From assembly GCA_963995525.1 (NCBI GenBank), contig CAXEFP010000887.1:1747989-1811988 (forward strand): a stretch of 64,000 nucleotides of DNA. The letters are read 5' to 3'. The position numbers and the translations under genes were made by a program. Within the stretch, counting starts at the first letter, position 1; each line of letters starts with the position of its first letter. The DNA comes from Escarpia spicata. Taxonomy: Eukaryota > Annelida > Polychaeta > Sabellida > Siboglinidae. Below the pieces are notes generated by a model, which was not told the origin of the DNA, made no database searches, and was given only the letters and a program-made list of their open reading frames with translations. Shown piece by piece: positions 22,089 through 34,519 of this stretch.

Positions 22089-22450
22089 ACATATGGAACA
22101 CGGCAAATATTTTCACATTATCAAACCTGTGTTGAGAGCGCAGTCATCAGCGAAGTTGAAATCACGGATCACATCCTGTAGTACCTTTGTGTTCGCTTGA
22201 TTTCTTCTCAAGTTAATGCTGACCATTACACCATAGACCCACATATTATATGAAAGACTGCAAATATTGACACATTATCAGTTGTCACATCACGATACTT
22301 GAAGTACATCTTTCTCACTTGAAGTCTTCTCAAGTTAATGCTGACCATTATACCATAGACCCACATATCATGGAACACTACAAATATTACCACGTTGTCA
22401 GTATTCTTGAAGTACATATTTTTCACTGTGACATTATACATACCCACACA
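22089..22450 (-). repeat. Local repeats carrying the tRNA 5' half
   Basis: The tRNA's first ~20 bases reappear as gaccattacaccatagaccc at 22,221-22,240 and at 22,343-22,362 (one change), each followed by 'acatat', 'ggaacac' or 'gaaagac' and 'caaatatt'. The flank after the tRNA itself has the same order. A unit of about 120 bp including the tRNA's 5' half therefore occurs three times here, and again in repeat copies B (43,340) and C (57,208). Confidence 0.75.
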
Positions 22451-22625
22451 CAGCAAGAACCACCCATCTTCAATGTCCAGAAGTTATTTCAGACCGTCTT
22501 AATTAGGTGTAGTACATACATTTGACCCTGACATACAAATCCACTGTTTTGTAGCTTAATTCATTGCAGTTGTGCACCTGGATAAATTTCTGATTGTGTG
22601 ATTTTGTCACATGTTGATATTGTCT
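22345..22625 (+). repeat. Long dispersed repeat, copy A, left part
   Basis: Almost identical to 43,338-43,620 (copy B) and 57,206-57,497 (copy C), through 'agaccgtcttaattaggt' and 'acatgttgatattgtct'. In B and C this sequence runs straight on into the sequence found at 37,079. In A it is interrupted by the 14.4 kb transposon. Confidence 0.92.
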
Positions 22626-22638
22626 ATTCTCAACTTGC
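22626..22638 (+). other. AT target duplication and left terminal inverted repeat
   Basis: AT (22,626-22,627) is followed by TCTCAACTTGC. The right end of the element, read on the minus strand, is TCTCGACTTGC, matching 10 of 11, and is followed by a second AT at 37,077-37,078. The unoccupied sites near 43,621 and 57,498 have a single AT. Confidence 0.88.
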
Positions 22639-22837
22639 ATGACGCGTCATAGCCCAAGTCACGTGGCATAACAACGACAAGTCCGCCATTACTCGGTGAA
22701 TGCTCGGTGAATACGGTTATTGTGTTGTGCGCTCGCGTAGTGTATACCTAAAGGCTTGTTTTATCTGTTATTCATCGTTAAATTAGTTTAGTTATATTAT
22801 TTGTTGTAAGTTTCGGATTTAGTGTAGTTAGATCATT
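22628..22837 (+). promoter_or_regulatory. Left end and putative promoter of the nuclease gene
   Basis: 210 bp between the terminus and the ATG. It contains the palindrome atgacgcgtcat, an E-box cacgtg, a direct repeat of ctcggtgaat, and a GC-richer stretch (cgctcgcg) before an AT-rich leader. No clear TATA box is placed. Promoter function is inferred from position only. Confidence 0.4.
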
Positions 22838-25800
22838 ATGTCGTTCGGATACTTGGAAGGTTTGAGTTATTCCGACCGAGCGCGTTACACGTCAAAACTG
22901 ACAGCGCTGTCTGCGGGAACCTGTCCATACAAGATTCCCGCAGGTTCGTGGGTAGACGATCCCACAAAATGGCCAGAGATCGAATGGCCTGATGTATCGT
23001 ACTACCTAATCGAGACACCAGGCGTATTCACGAGAGAATCTATGAGAAATCGACGGAGTCTCGAGGCTCACAACCAGTTTGAGTCTGGTTGGGTGAAAAC
23101 CGTGCTTTACTACAAGCCAACTGACACTGACAGCCCTCACTGCATTCTCAAGGCAGACGTCACTCCATCGCAGAGGATCAACGACACACCTCACCATCCC
23201 TGGATAGGTTTACACGAGAAGGACAGGGTTGTGACAGCAGCACACTGTGATTGTATGGCTGGGTAAGTATGCACATTAAATCTTTAAAAAAAATAAATGA
23301 TGCTGACAATGAAATGTTGGGAAACATGACCCATCAACATGGTGGAGAGATGCTACAAGTATGGTTAAGCTTGCTTTTAGCCCATACATGTCAAGTTATA
23401 TTTTCACTATAGCAGGATTTATTGTACGTATCATTATATTTATTTATGTACGTGAACCTGATGAACTGTCAGTATTCCGAGTTATTCTTGGCAGTGTTTA
23501 TTACTGCCTATGTGCATGCGTTGGTGTTTTTATATCACAGAAGACCAATAATGTATTTTAGTAATCAAAATGAAATTGTTTACATGCATTTAGTTATTAC
23601 GTTGTTCTGTTTCAGACTCGGTGAATCATGTTCACATGTAGCAGCACTGTTGTTCAAGGTGGAAGCAGCAGTACGTCTCGGGTACACCAGACGTGCATGT
23701 ACAGAGTTGCCGTGCTACTGGAACAACAACTTTGTGAAGAAGGTGAAACCAGCTCCAGTGTACGGCATTCAGTTCTACAAGAAGTCTGCCACTAAGAAGT
23801 TTCGTCAACGGAGTAAGCAGAACAGGTATGCTGCTCCAAGCATCTCAACTAACCGAGAACAAAAGCAGTTGCTGGATAGTCTCGCTAGCTGCTCACGTCA
23901 ACCGATCGGTCTGAACCTTTTCAAGAAGCATTACCGTCCGTTTTGTTGGAAGGCAACAGCAGAACTGGAGCATTTGCCACGACAACTGACATCGCTCTAC
24001 AAGCTGGAGTACGCCAGTATGACCCTGACTGAGCTCCACTGTAAGGTCGAGGAAATATTGGCCTCCCTCACAGTGACTGATGCCGAGGTTCAGTACGTTG
24101 AAAAGAGCACTGTGAATCAGGCTGCTTGTCTAACATGGTTCCAGATGTGTGCTGGGCGCATTACTGCTTCGCGGGCACATTCGGTGTTACACACAAGACT
24201 CGACCACCCGTCTGCATCCCTTGTAGAAGGTATCTGTAGTGACAGTTGCAAGTCTTTTTACAGCGCTGCAACTACGTGGGGTAAGGAGCATGAGGCTAAC
24301 GCCTTATCTGCCTACAGCAACATTGGGGGACACACAAACTTCCAACTGAGCAAGACGGGGCTTCGTTTGTGTAAGGAATTCCCCTACATCGGAGCCTCAG
24401 CAGACGGGTTGGCCTGCTGTAACTGCCACAGTGGCCGAGTGGTGGAAGTGAAGTGTCCTTTTAAACATAGGAACAGCTCACTGGACACCATGACAGCGGA
24501 TCCTTCTTTCTGTTTGGGGAAGGACCTAAACCTCAAACGTGGACACGCCTATTATGCCCAGGCACAGCTACAGATGTATGTGTACAATTTGTCCATGTGC
24601 GACTTTGTTGTATGGACATCAGTGGTGTGTGTCGTTGCGGGAGTGCCACATGATGCTGACTTTGTTGTGTGGACATCAGTGGTGTGTCGTTGTGGGAGTG
24701 CCGCGTGATGCTGACTATGTTGTGTGGACATCAGTGGTGTGTCGTTGTGGGAGTGCCACATGATGCTGACTTTGTTGTGTGGACATCAGTGGTGTGTCGT
24801 TGTGGGAGTGCCGCGTGATGCTGACTTTGTTGTGTGGACATCAGTGGTGTGTCGTTGTGGGAGTGCCGCGTGATGCTGACTTTGTTGTGTGGACATCAGT
24901 GGTGTGTCGTTGTGGGAGTGCCGCGTGATGCTGACTTTGTTGTGTGGACATCAGTGGTGTGTCGTTGTGGGAGTGCCACATGATGCTGACTTTGTTGTGT
25001 GGACATCAGTGGTGTGTCGTTGTGGGAGTGCCGCGTGATGCTGACTTTGTTGTGTGGACATCAGTGGTGTGTCGTTGTGGGAGTGCCGCGTGATGCTGAC
25101 TATGTTGTGTGGACATCAGTGGTGTGTCGTTGTGGGAGTGCCGCGTGATGCCGACATTGTTGTGTGGACATCAGTGGTGTGTCGTTGTGGGAGTGCCGCG
25201 TGATGCCGACTTTGTTGTGTGGACATCAGTGGTGTGTCGTTGTGGGAGTGCCGCGTGATGCCGACTTTGTTGTGTGGACATCAGTGGTGTGTCGTTGTGG
25301 GAGTGCCACATGATGCTGACTTTGTTGTGTGGACATCAGTGGTGTGTCGTTGTGGGAGTGCCGCGTGATGCTGACTTTGTTGTGTGGACATCAGTGGTGT
25401 GTCGTTGTGGGAGTGCCGCGTGATGCTGACTTTGTTGTGTGGACATCAGTGGTGTGTCGTTGTGGGAGTGCCGCGTGATGCTGACTTTGTTGTGTGGACA
25501 TCAGTGGTGTGTGTCGTTGTGGGAGTGCCGCGTGATGCTGACTTTGTTGTGTGGACATCAGTGGTGTGTCGTTGTGGGAGTGCTGCGTGATGCTGACTTT
25601 GTTGTGTGGACATCAGTGGTGTGTCGTTGTGGGAGTGCCACATGATGCTGACTTTGTTGTGTGGACATCAGTGGTGTGTCGTTGTGGGAGTGCCACATGA
25701 TGCTGACTTTGTTGTGTGGACATCAGTGGTGTGTGTCGTTGTGGGAGTGCTGCGTGATGCTGACTTTGTTGTGTGGACATCAGTGGTGTGTCGTTGTGGG

Positions 25801-28800
25801 AGTGCTGCGTGATGCTGACTTTGTTGTGTGGACATCAGTGGTGTGTGTCGTTGTGGGAGTGCCGCGTGATGCTGACTTTGTTGTGTGGACATCAGTGGTG
25901 TGTCGTTGTGGGAGTGCCGCGTGATGCTGACTTTGTTGTGTGGACATCAGTGGTGTGTCGTTGTGGGAGTGCCGCGTGATGCTGACTTTGTTGTGTGGAC
26001 ATCAGTGGTGTGTCGTTGTGGGAGTGCCGCGTGATGCTGACTTTGTTGTGTGGACATCAGTGGTGTGTCGTTGTGGGAGTGCTGCGTGATGCTGACTTTG
26101 TTGTGTGGACATCAGTGGTGTGTCGTTGTGGGAGTGCCACATGATGCTGACTTTGTTGTGTGGACATCAGTGGTGTGTCGTTGTGGGAGTGCCGCGTGAT
26201 GCTGACTTTGTTGTGTGGACATCAGTGGTGTGTCGTTGTGGGAGTGCCGCGTGATGCTGACTTTGTTGTGTGGACATCAGTGGTGTGTCGTTGTGGGAGT
26301 GCCGCGTGATGCTGACTTTGTTGTGTGGACATCAGTGGTGTGTGTCGTTGTGGGAGTGCCACATGATGCTGACTTTGTTGTATGGACATCAGTGGTGTGT
26401 CGTTGTGGGAGTGCCGCGTGATGCTGACTTTGTTGTGTGGACATCAGTGGTGTGTCGTTGTGGGAGTGCCACATGATGCTGACTTTGTTGTGTGGACATC
26501 AGTGGTGTGTCGTTGTGGGAGTGCCGCGTGATGCTGACTTTGTTGTGTGGACATCAGTGGTGTGTCGTTGTGGGAGTGCCGCGTGATGCTGACTATGTTG
26601 TGTGGACATCAGTGGTGTGTCGTTGTGGGAGTGCCGCGTGATGCCGACTTTGTTGTGTGGACATCAGTGGTGTGTCGTTGTGGGAGTGCCGCGTGATGCC
26701 GACTTTGTTGTGTGGACATCAGTGGTGTGTCGTTGTGGGAGTGCCGCGTGATGCCGACTTTGTTGTGTGGACATCAGTGGTGTGTCGTTGTGGGAGAGCC
26801 ACATGATGCTGACTTTGTTGTGTGGACATCAGTGGTGTGTCGTTGTGGGAGTGCCGCGTGATGCTGACTTTGTTGTGTGGACATCAGTGGTGTGTCGTTG
26901 TGGGAGTGCCGCGTGATGCTGACTTTGTTGTGTGGACATCAGTGGTGTGTCGTTGTGGGAGTGCCGCGTGATGCTGACTTTGTTGTGTGGACATCAGTGG
27001 TGTGTGTCGTTGTGGGAGTGCCGCGTGATGCTGACTTTGTTGTGTGGACATCAGTGGTGTGTCGTTGTGGAAGTGCTGCGTGATGCTGACTTTGTTGTGT
27101 GGACATCAGTGGTGTGTCGTTGTGGGAGTGCCACATGATGCTGACTTTGTTGTGTGGACATCAGTGGTGTGTCGTTGTGGGAGTGCCACATGATGCTGAC
27201 TTTGTTGTGTGGACATCAGTGGTGTGTGTCGTTGTGGGAGTGCTGCGTGATGCTGACTTTGTTGTGTGGACATCAGTGGTGTGTCGTTGTGGGAGTGCTG
27301 CGTGATGCTGACTTTGTTGTGTGGACATCAGTGGTGTGTGTCGTTGTGGGAGTGCCGCGTGATGCTGACTTTGTTGTGTGGACATCAGTGGTGTGTCGTT
27401 GTGGGAGTGCCGCGTGATGCTGACTTTGTTGTGTGGACATCAGTGGTGTGTCGTTGTGGGAGTGCCGCGTGATGCTGACTTTGTTGTGTGGACATCAGTG
27501 GTGTGTCGTTGCGGGAGTGCCGCGTGATGCTGACTTTGTTGTGTGGACATCAGTGGTGTGTCGTTGTGGGAGTGCCGCGTGATGCTGACTTTGTTGTGTG
27601 GACATCAGTGGTGTGTCGTTGTGGGAGTGCCGCATGATGCTGACTTTGTTGTGTGGACATCAGTGGTGTGTCGTTGTGGGAGTGCCGCGTGATGCTGACT
27701 TTGTTGTGTGGACATCAGTGGTGTGTCGTTGTGGGAGTGCCGCGTGATGCTGACTTTGTTGTGTGGACATCAGTGGTGTGTCGTTGTGGGAGTGCCGCGT
27801 GATGCTGACTTTGTTGTGTGGACATCAGTGGTGTGTGTCGTTGTGGGAGTGCCACATGATGCTGACTTTGTTGTATGGACATCAGTGGTGTGTCGTTGTG
27901 GGAGTGCCGCGTGATGCTGACTTTGTTGTGTGGACATCAGTGGTGTGTCGTTGTGGGAGTGCCGCGTGATGCTGACTTTGTTGTATGGACATCAGTGGTG
28001 TGTCGTTGTGGGAGTGCCGCGTGATGCTGACTTTGTTGTGTGGACATCAGTGGTGTGTGTCGTTGTGGGAGTGCCGCGTGATGCTGACTTTGTTGTGTGG
28101 ACATCAGTGGTGTGTCGTTGTGGGAGTGCCGCGTGATGCTGACTTTGTTGTGTGGACATCAGTGGTGTGTGTCGTTGTGGGAGTGCCACATGATGCTGAC
28201 TTTGTTGTGTGGACATCAGTGGTGTGTCGTTGTGGGAGTGCTGCGTGATGCTGACTTTGTTGTGTGGACATCAGTGGTGTGTCGTTGTGGGAGTGCCGCG
28301 TGATGCTGACTTTGTTGTGTGGACATCAGTGGTGTGTGTCGTTGTGGGAGTGCCGCGTGATGCTGACTTTGTTGTGTGGACATCAGTGGTGTGTCGTTGT
28401 GGGAGTGCCGCATGATGCTGACTTTGTTGTGTGGACATCAGTGGTGTGTCGTTGTGGGAGTGCCGCGTGATGCTGACTTTGTTGTGTGGACATCAGTGGT
28501 GTGTGTCGTTGTGGGAGTGCCGCGTGATGCTGACTTTGTTGTGTGGACATCAGTGGTGTGTCGTTGTGGGAGTGCCGCATGATGCTGACTTTGTTGTGTG
28601 GACATCAGTGGTGTGTCGTTGTGGGAGTGCCGCATGATGCTGACTTTGTTGTGTGGACATCAGTGGTGTGTCGTTGTGGGAGTGCCGCGTGATGCCGACT
28701 TTGTTGTGTGGACATCAGTGGTGTGTCGTTGTGGGAGTGCCGCGTGATGCCGACTTTGTTGTGTGGACATCAGTGGTGTGTCGTTGTGGGAGTGCCACAT

Positions 28801-31800
28801 GATGCTGACTTTGTTGTGTGGACATCAGTGGTGTGTCGTTGTGGGAGTGCCGCGTGATGCTGACTTTGTTGTGTGGACATCAGTGGTGTGTCGTTGTGGG
28901 AGTGCCGCGTGATGCTGACTTTGTTGTGTGGACATCAGTGGTGTGTCGTTGTGGGAGTGCCGCGTGATGCTGACTTTGTTGTGTGGACATCAGTGGTGTG
29001 TGTCGTTGTGGGAGTGCCGCGTGATGCTGACTTTGTTGTGTGGACATCAGTGGTGTGTCGTTGTGGGAGTGCTGCGTGATGCTGACTTTGTTGTGTGGAC
29101 ATCAGTGGTGTGTCGTTGTGGGAGTGCCACATGATGCTGACTTTGTTGTGTGGACATCAGTGGTGTGTCGTTGTGGGAGTGCCACATGATGCTGACTTTG
29201 TTGTGTGGACATCAGTGGTGTGTGTCGTTGTGGGAGTGCCGCGTGATGCTGACTTTGTTGTGTGGACATCAGTGGTGTGTCGTTGTGGGAGTGCTGCGTG
29301 ATGCTGACTTTGTTGTGTGGACATCAGTGGTGTGTCGTTGTGGGAGTGCTGCGTGATGCTGACTTTGTTGTGTGGACATCAGTGGTGTGTGTCGTTGTGG
29401 GAGTGCCGCGTGATGCTGACTTTGTTGTGTGGACATCAGTGGTGTGTCGTTGTGGGAGTGCCGCGTGATGCTGACTTTGTTGTGTGGACATCAGTGGTGT
29501 GTCGTTGTGGGAGTGCCGCGTGATGCTGACTTTGTTGTGTGGACATCAGTGGTGTGTCGTTGTGGGAGTGCCGCGTGATGCTGACTTTGTTGTGTGGACA
29601 TCAGTGGTGTGTCGTTGTGGGAGTGCCGCGTGATGCTGACTTTGTTGTGTGGACATCAGTGGTGTGTCGTTGTGGGAGTGCCGCATGATGCTGACTTTGT
29701 TGTGTGGACATCAGTGGTGTGTCGTTGTGGGAGTGCCGCGTGATGCTGACTTTGTTGTGTGGACATCAGTGGTGTGTCGTTGTGGGAGTGCCGCGTGATG
29801 CTGACTTTGTTGTGTGGACATCAGTGGTGTGTCGTTGTGGGAGTGCCGCGTGATGCTGACTTTGTTGTGTGGACATCAGTGGTGTGTGTCGTTGTGGGAG
29901 TGCCACATGATGCTGACTTTGTTGTATGGACATCAGTGGTGTGTCGTTGTGGGAGTGCCGCGTGATGCTGACTTTGTTGTGTGGACATCAGTGGTGTGTC
30001 GTTGTGGGAGTGCCGCGTGATGCTGACTTTGTTGTATGGACATCAGTGGTGTGTCGTTGTGGGAGTGCCGCGTGATGCTGACTTTGTTGTGTGGACATCA
30101 GTGGTGTGTGTCGTTGTGGGAGTGCCGCGTGATGCTGACTTTGTTGTGTGGACATCAGTGGTGTGTCGTTGTGGGAGTGCCGCGTGATGCTGACTTTGTT
30201 GTGTGGACATCAGTGGTGTGTGTCGTTGTGGGAGTGCCACATGATGCTGACTTTGTTGTGTGGACATCAGTGGTGTGTGTCGTTGTGGGAGTGCCGCGTG
30301 ATGCTGACTTTGTTGTGTGGACATCAGTGGTGTGTCGTTGTGGGAGTGCCGCGTGATGCTGACTTTGTTGTGTGGACATCAGTGGTGTGTGTCGTTGTGG
30401 GAGTGCCACATGATGCTGACTTTGTTGTGTGGACATCAGTGGTGTGTCGTTGTGGGAGTGCTGCGTGATGCTGACTTTGTTGTGTGGACATCAGTGGTGT
30501 GTCGTTGTGGGAGTGCCGCGTGATGCTGACTTTGTTGTGTGGACATCAGTGGTGTGTGTCGTTGTGGGAGTGCCGCGTGATGCTGACTTTGTTGTGTGGA
30601 CATCAGTGGTGTGTCGTTGTGGGAGTGCCGCATGATGCTGACTTTGTTGTGTGGACATCAGTGGTGTGTCGTTGTGGGAGTGCCGCGTGATGCTGACTTT
30701 GTTGTGTGGACATCAGTGGTGTGTCGTTGTGGGAGTGCCGCGTGATGCTGACTTTGTTGTGTGGACATCAGTGGTGTGTCGTTGTGGGAGTGCCGCGTGA
30801 TGCTGACTTTGTTGTGTGGACATCAGTGGTGTGTGTCGTTGTGGGAGTGCCACATGATGCTGACTTTGTTGTATGGACATCAGTGGTGTGTCGTTGTGGG
30901 AGTGCCGCGTGATGCTGACTTTGTTGTGTGGACATCAGTGGTGTGTCGTTGTGGGAGTGCCGCGTGATGCTGACTTTGTTGTATGGACATCAGTGGTGTG
31001 TCGTTGTGGGAGTGCCGCGTGATGCTGACTTTGTTGTGTGGACATCAGTGGTGTGTGTCGTTGTGGGAGTGCCGCGTGATGCTGACTTTGTTGTGTGGAC
31101 ATCAGTGGTGTGTCGTTGTGGGAGTGCCGCGTGATGCTGACTTTGTTGTGTGGACATCAGTGGTGTGTGTCGTTGTGGGAGTGCCACATGATGCTGACTT
31201 TGTTGTGTGGACATCAGTGGTGTGTCGTTGTGGGAGTGCTGCGTGATGCTGACTTTGTTGTGTGGACATCAGTGGTGTGTCGTTGTGGGAGTGCCGCGTG
31301 ATGCTGACTTTGTTGTGTGGACATCAGTGGTGTGTGTCGTTGTGGGAGTGCCGCGTGATGCTGACTTTGTTGTGTGGACATCAGTGGTGTGTCGTTGTGG
31401 GAGTGCCGCATGATGCTGACTTTGTTGTGTGGACATCAGTGGTGTGTCGTTGTGGGAGTGCCGCGTGATGCTGACTTTGTTGTGTGGACATCAGTGGTGT
31501 GTGTCGTTGTGGGAGTGCCGCGTGATGCTGACTTTGTTGTGTGGACATCAGTGGTGTGTCGTTGTGGGAGTGCCGCATGATGCTGACTTTGTTGTGTGGA
31601 CATCAGTGGTGTGTCGTTGTGGGAGTGCCGCATGATGCTGACTTTGTTGTGTGGACATCAGTGGTGTGTCGTTGTGGGAGTGCCGCGTGATGCCGACTTT
31701 GTTGTGTGGACATCAGTGGTGTGTCGTTGTGGGAGTGCCGCGTGATGCCGACTTTGTTGTGTGGACATCAGTGGTGTGTCGTTGTGGGAGTGCCACATGA

Positions 31801-34117
31801 TGCTGACTTTGTTGTGTGGACATCAGTGGTGTGTCGTTGTGGGAGTGCCGCGTGATGCTGACTTTGTTGTGTGGACATCAGTGGTGTGTCGTTGTGGGAG
31901 TGCCGCGTGATGCTGACTTTGTTGTGTGGACATCAGTGGTGTGTCGTTGTGGGAGTGCCGCGTGATGCTGACTTTGTTGTGTGGACATCAGTGGTGTGTG
32001 TCGTTGTGGGAGTGCCGCGTGATGCTGACTTTGTTGTGTGGACATCAGTGGTGTGTCGTTGTGGGAGTGCTGCGTGATGCTGACTTTGTTGTGTGGACAT
32101 CAGTGGTGTGTCGTTGTGGGAGTGCCACATGATGCTGACTTTGTTGTGTGGACATCAGTGGTGTGTCGTTGTGGGAGTGCCACATGATGCTGACTTTGTT
32201 GTGTGGACATCAGTGGTGTGTGTCGTTGTGGGAGTGCCGCGTGATGCTGACTTTGTTGTGTGGACATCAGTGGTGTGTCGTTGTGGGAGTGCTGCGTGAT
32301 GCTGACTTTGTTGTGTGGACATCAGTGGTGTGTCGTTGTGGGAGTGCTGCGTGATGCTGACTTTGTTGTGTGGACATCAGTGGTGTGTGTCGTTGTGGGA
32401 GTGCCGCGTGATGCTGACTTTGTTGTGTGGACATCAGTGGTGTGTCGTTGTGGGAGTGCCGCGTGATGCTGACTTTGTTGTGTGGACATCAGTGGTGTGT
32501 CGTTGTGGGAGTGCCGCGTGATGCTGACTTTGTTGTGTGGACATCAGTGGTGTGTCGTTGTGGGAGTGCCGCGTGATGCTGACTTTGTTGTGTGGACATC
32601 AGTGGTGTGTCGTTGTGGGAGTGCCGCGTGATGCTGACTTTGTTGTGTGGACATCAGTGGTGTGTCGTTGTGGGAGTGCCGCATGATGCTGACTTTGTTG
32701 TGTGGACATCAGTGGTGTGTCGTTGTGGGAGTGCCGCGTGATGCTGACTTTGTTGTGTGGACATCAGTGGTGTGTCGTTGTGGGAGTGCCGCGTGATGCT
32801 GACTTTGTTGTGTGGACATCAGTGGTGTGTCGTTGTGGGAGTGCCGCGTGATGCTGACTTTGTTGTGTGGACATCAGTGGTGTGTGTCGTTGTGGGAGTG
32901 CCACATGATGCTGACTTTGTTGTATGGACATCAGTGGTGTGTCGTTGTGGGAGTGCCGCGTGATGCTGACTTTGTTGTGTGGACATCAGTGGTGTGTCGT
33001 TGTGGGAGTGCCGCGTGATGCTGACTTTGTTGTATGGACATCAGTGGTGTGTCGTTGTGGGAGTGCCGCGTGATGCTGACTTTGTTGTGTGGACATCAGT
33101 GGTGTGTGTCGTTGTGGGAGTGCCGCGTGATGCTGACTTTGTTGTGTGGACATCAGTGGTGTGTCGTTGTGGGAGTGCCGCGTGATGCTGACTTTGTTGT
33201 GTGGACATCAGTGGTGTGTGTCGTTGTGGGAGTGCCACATGATGCTGACTTTGTTGTGTGGACATCAGTGGTGTGTGTCGTTGTGGGAGTGCCGCGTGAT
33301 GCTGACTTTGTTGTGTGGACATCAGTGGTGTGTCGTTGTGGGAGTGCCGCGTGATGCTGACTTTGTTGTGTGGACATCAGTGGTGTGTGTCGTTGTGGGA
33401 GTGCCACATGATGCTGACTTTGTTGTGTGGACATCAGTGGTGTGTCGTTGTGGGAGTGCTGCGTGATGCTGACTTTGTTGTGTGGACATCAGTGGTGTGT
33501 CGTTGTGGGAGTGCCGCGTGATGCTGACTTTGTTGTGTGGACATCAGTGGTGTGTGTCGTTGTGGGAGTGCCGCGTGATGCTGACTTTGTTGTGTGGACA
33601 TCAGTGGTGTGTCGTTGTGGGAGTGCCGCATGATGCTGACTTTGTTGTGTGGACATCAGTGGTGTGTCGTTGTGGGAGTGCCGCGTGATGCTGACTTTGT
33701 TGTGTGGACATCAGTGGTGTGTCGTTGTGGGAGTGCCGCGTGATGCTGACTTTGTTGTGTGGACATCAGTGGTGTGTCGTTGTGGGAGTGCCACATGATG
33801 CTGACTTTGTGTCAGACATGGTACCAAAGTTGTGCACATTCTTCAAGCGGTGTGTGATGCCTGAGCTACTGACACGTCACATGCAGCATGGCTCATCCTC
33901 ACGCTCAGAATCACCTGCTGTTGGTGATGTGGTGTCACAAAAACTGTATTGCAGTTGTCGGATGCCTGTTGTTGACAGCGACTTGGACGATGACATGCTT
34001 GGGTGTGATTCACCTGACTGCCCCCATGGCGAATGGTTCCATTTCAGTTGTGTAAAAGTGAAACGAGCACCCAAAGGCAGTTGGTTTTGTCCGCTATGCA
34101 AGAAAACACCAAAGTAG
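22838..34117 (+). pseudogene. SWIM - YqaJ nuclease - PHD protein, split by a tandem array
   Basis: Exon 1 is 22,838-23,262 (donor GG|GTAAGT); the intron is 23,263-23,615; exon 2 starts at 23,616 after ttctgtttcag. The joined frame gives a SWIM-type zinc motif (Cys137, Cys139, Cys147, His149), then a YqaJ/lambda-exonuclease-like fold with GKEHEANAL (Glu366), GASADG (Asp405) and EVKCP (Glu419, Lys421), then YYAQAQLQMYVY. These are the metal-binding residues of the family. At 24,602 the exon enters the 55/57-bp array and the frame ends at 24,706-24,708. The rest resumes at 33,803: DMVPKLCTFFKRC, then a PHD-type C4HC3 finger (YCSCR...CDSPDC...FHFSC...WFCPLC), stop at 34,115. Upstream of the array the exons have no lesion. 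The start is the first ATG, in a plausible context after the leader. The nuclease may process transposon DNA ends; this is inferred. Confidence 0.9.
24602..33802 (+). repeat. 9.2 kb coding-derived tandem array, about 166 copies of 55/57 bp
   Basis: The unit is gactttgttgtgtggacatc, agtggtgtgtcgttgtggga, gtgccgcgtgatgct (55 bp). A 57-bp form has gtgtgtgtcg in place of gtgtgtcg. The 57-bp form encodes in-frame DFVVWTSVVCVVVGVPRDA; the 55-bp form shifts frame and ends in TGA. Other variants are gccacatg/gccgcgtg/gctgcgtg, tatgg/tgtgg and gatgcc/gatgct. The first unit (24,602) is of the 57-bp type, and the final unit flows in frame into the PHD part. The unit is bounded by GACTTTGT, which also starts the downstream coding sequence. 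Confidence 0.97.
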
Positions 34118-34169
34118 GGCAATCACGTACATAATGTCATCGATGCAGCTTTTATTACACAGATGTTCA

Positions 34170-34175
34170 AATAAA
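34170..34175 (+). terminator. AATAAA polyadenylation signal of the nuclease gene
   Basis: AATAAA lies 53 bp after the TAG at 34,115-34,117, the expected distance and strand. The downstream sequence is AT-rich. It lies between the two convergent genes. Confidence 0.65.
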
Positions 34176-34519
34176 AGTACAGATATGCAATTTGCATTGT
34201 CACAACCTGACATAATATTTACGTCTTGTCAATTCCATCTGTCGTATAATTATAATAACTGCACAACACTCAATAACATTTAACTATTATTAAAGTAAAT
34301 TTATCTGATAAATTAAGTTTACCTGATAAACCTCGAAGTAAGATAAATTAAACTCATAATCGGAAGAAATTAAGAATGACATTAGTCATGTGTGTTCTTA
34401 TATATATATTTCATGAAGACTAAACAACACGTATAAAACAATATTCTTACCTCACAGAAATGCCAACCGTTTAAACGTATGCAGTAAATAACTATGTACA
34501 TTGCATCGTGAGACTTCCT
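34176..34519. other. AT-rich gap between convergent genes
   Basis: No gene seen. It contains short A/T repeats (tatctgataaattaagtttacctgataaa) and would serve as the 3' flank of both genes. Confidence 0.5.

Noticed and set aside
24539..33704. Dozens of overlapping 68-106 residue open frames on both strands
   Set aside because: They repeat with the 55/57-bp unit and are by-products of the array, not separate genes.
24602..33802. The array as a functional coding repeat of a longer protein
   Set aside because: Most units are 55 bp and shift the frame, and a stop is reached at 24,706, within the second unit; a continuous protein cannot be read through it.
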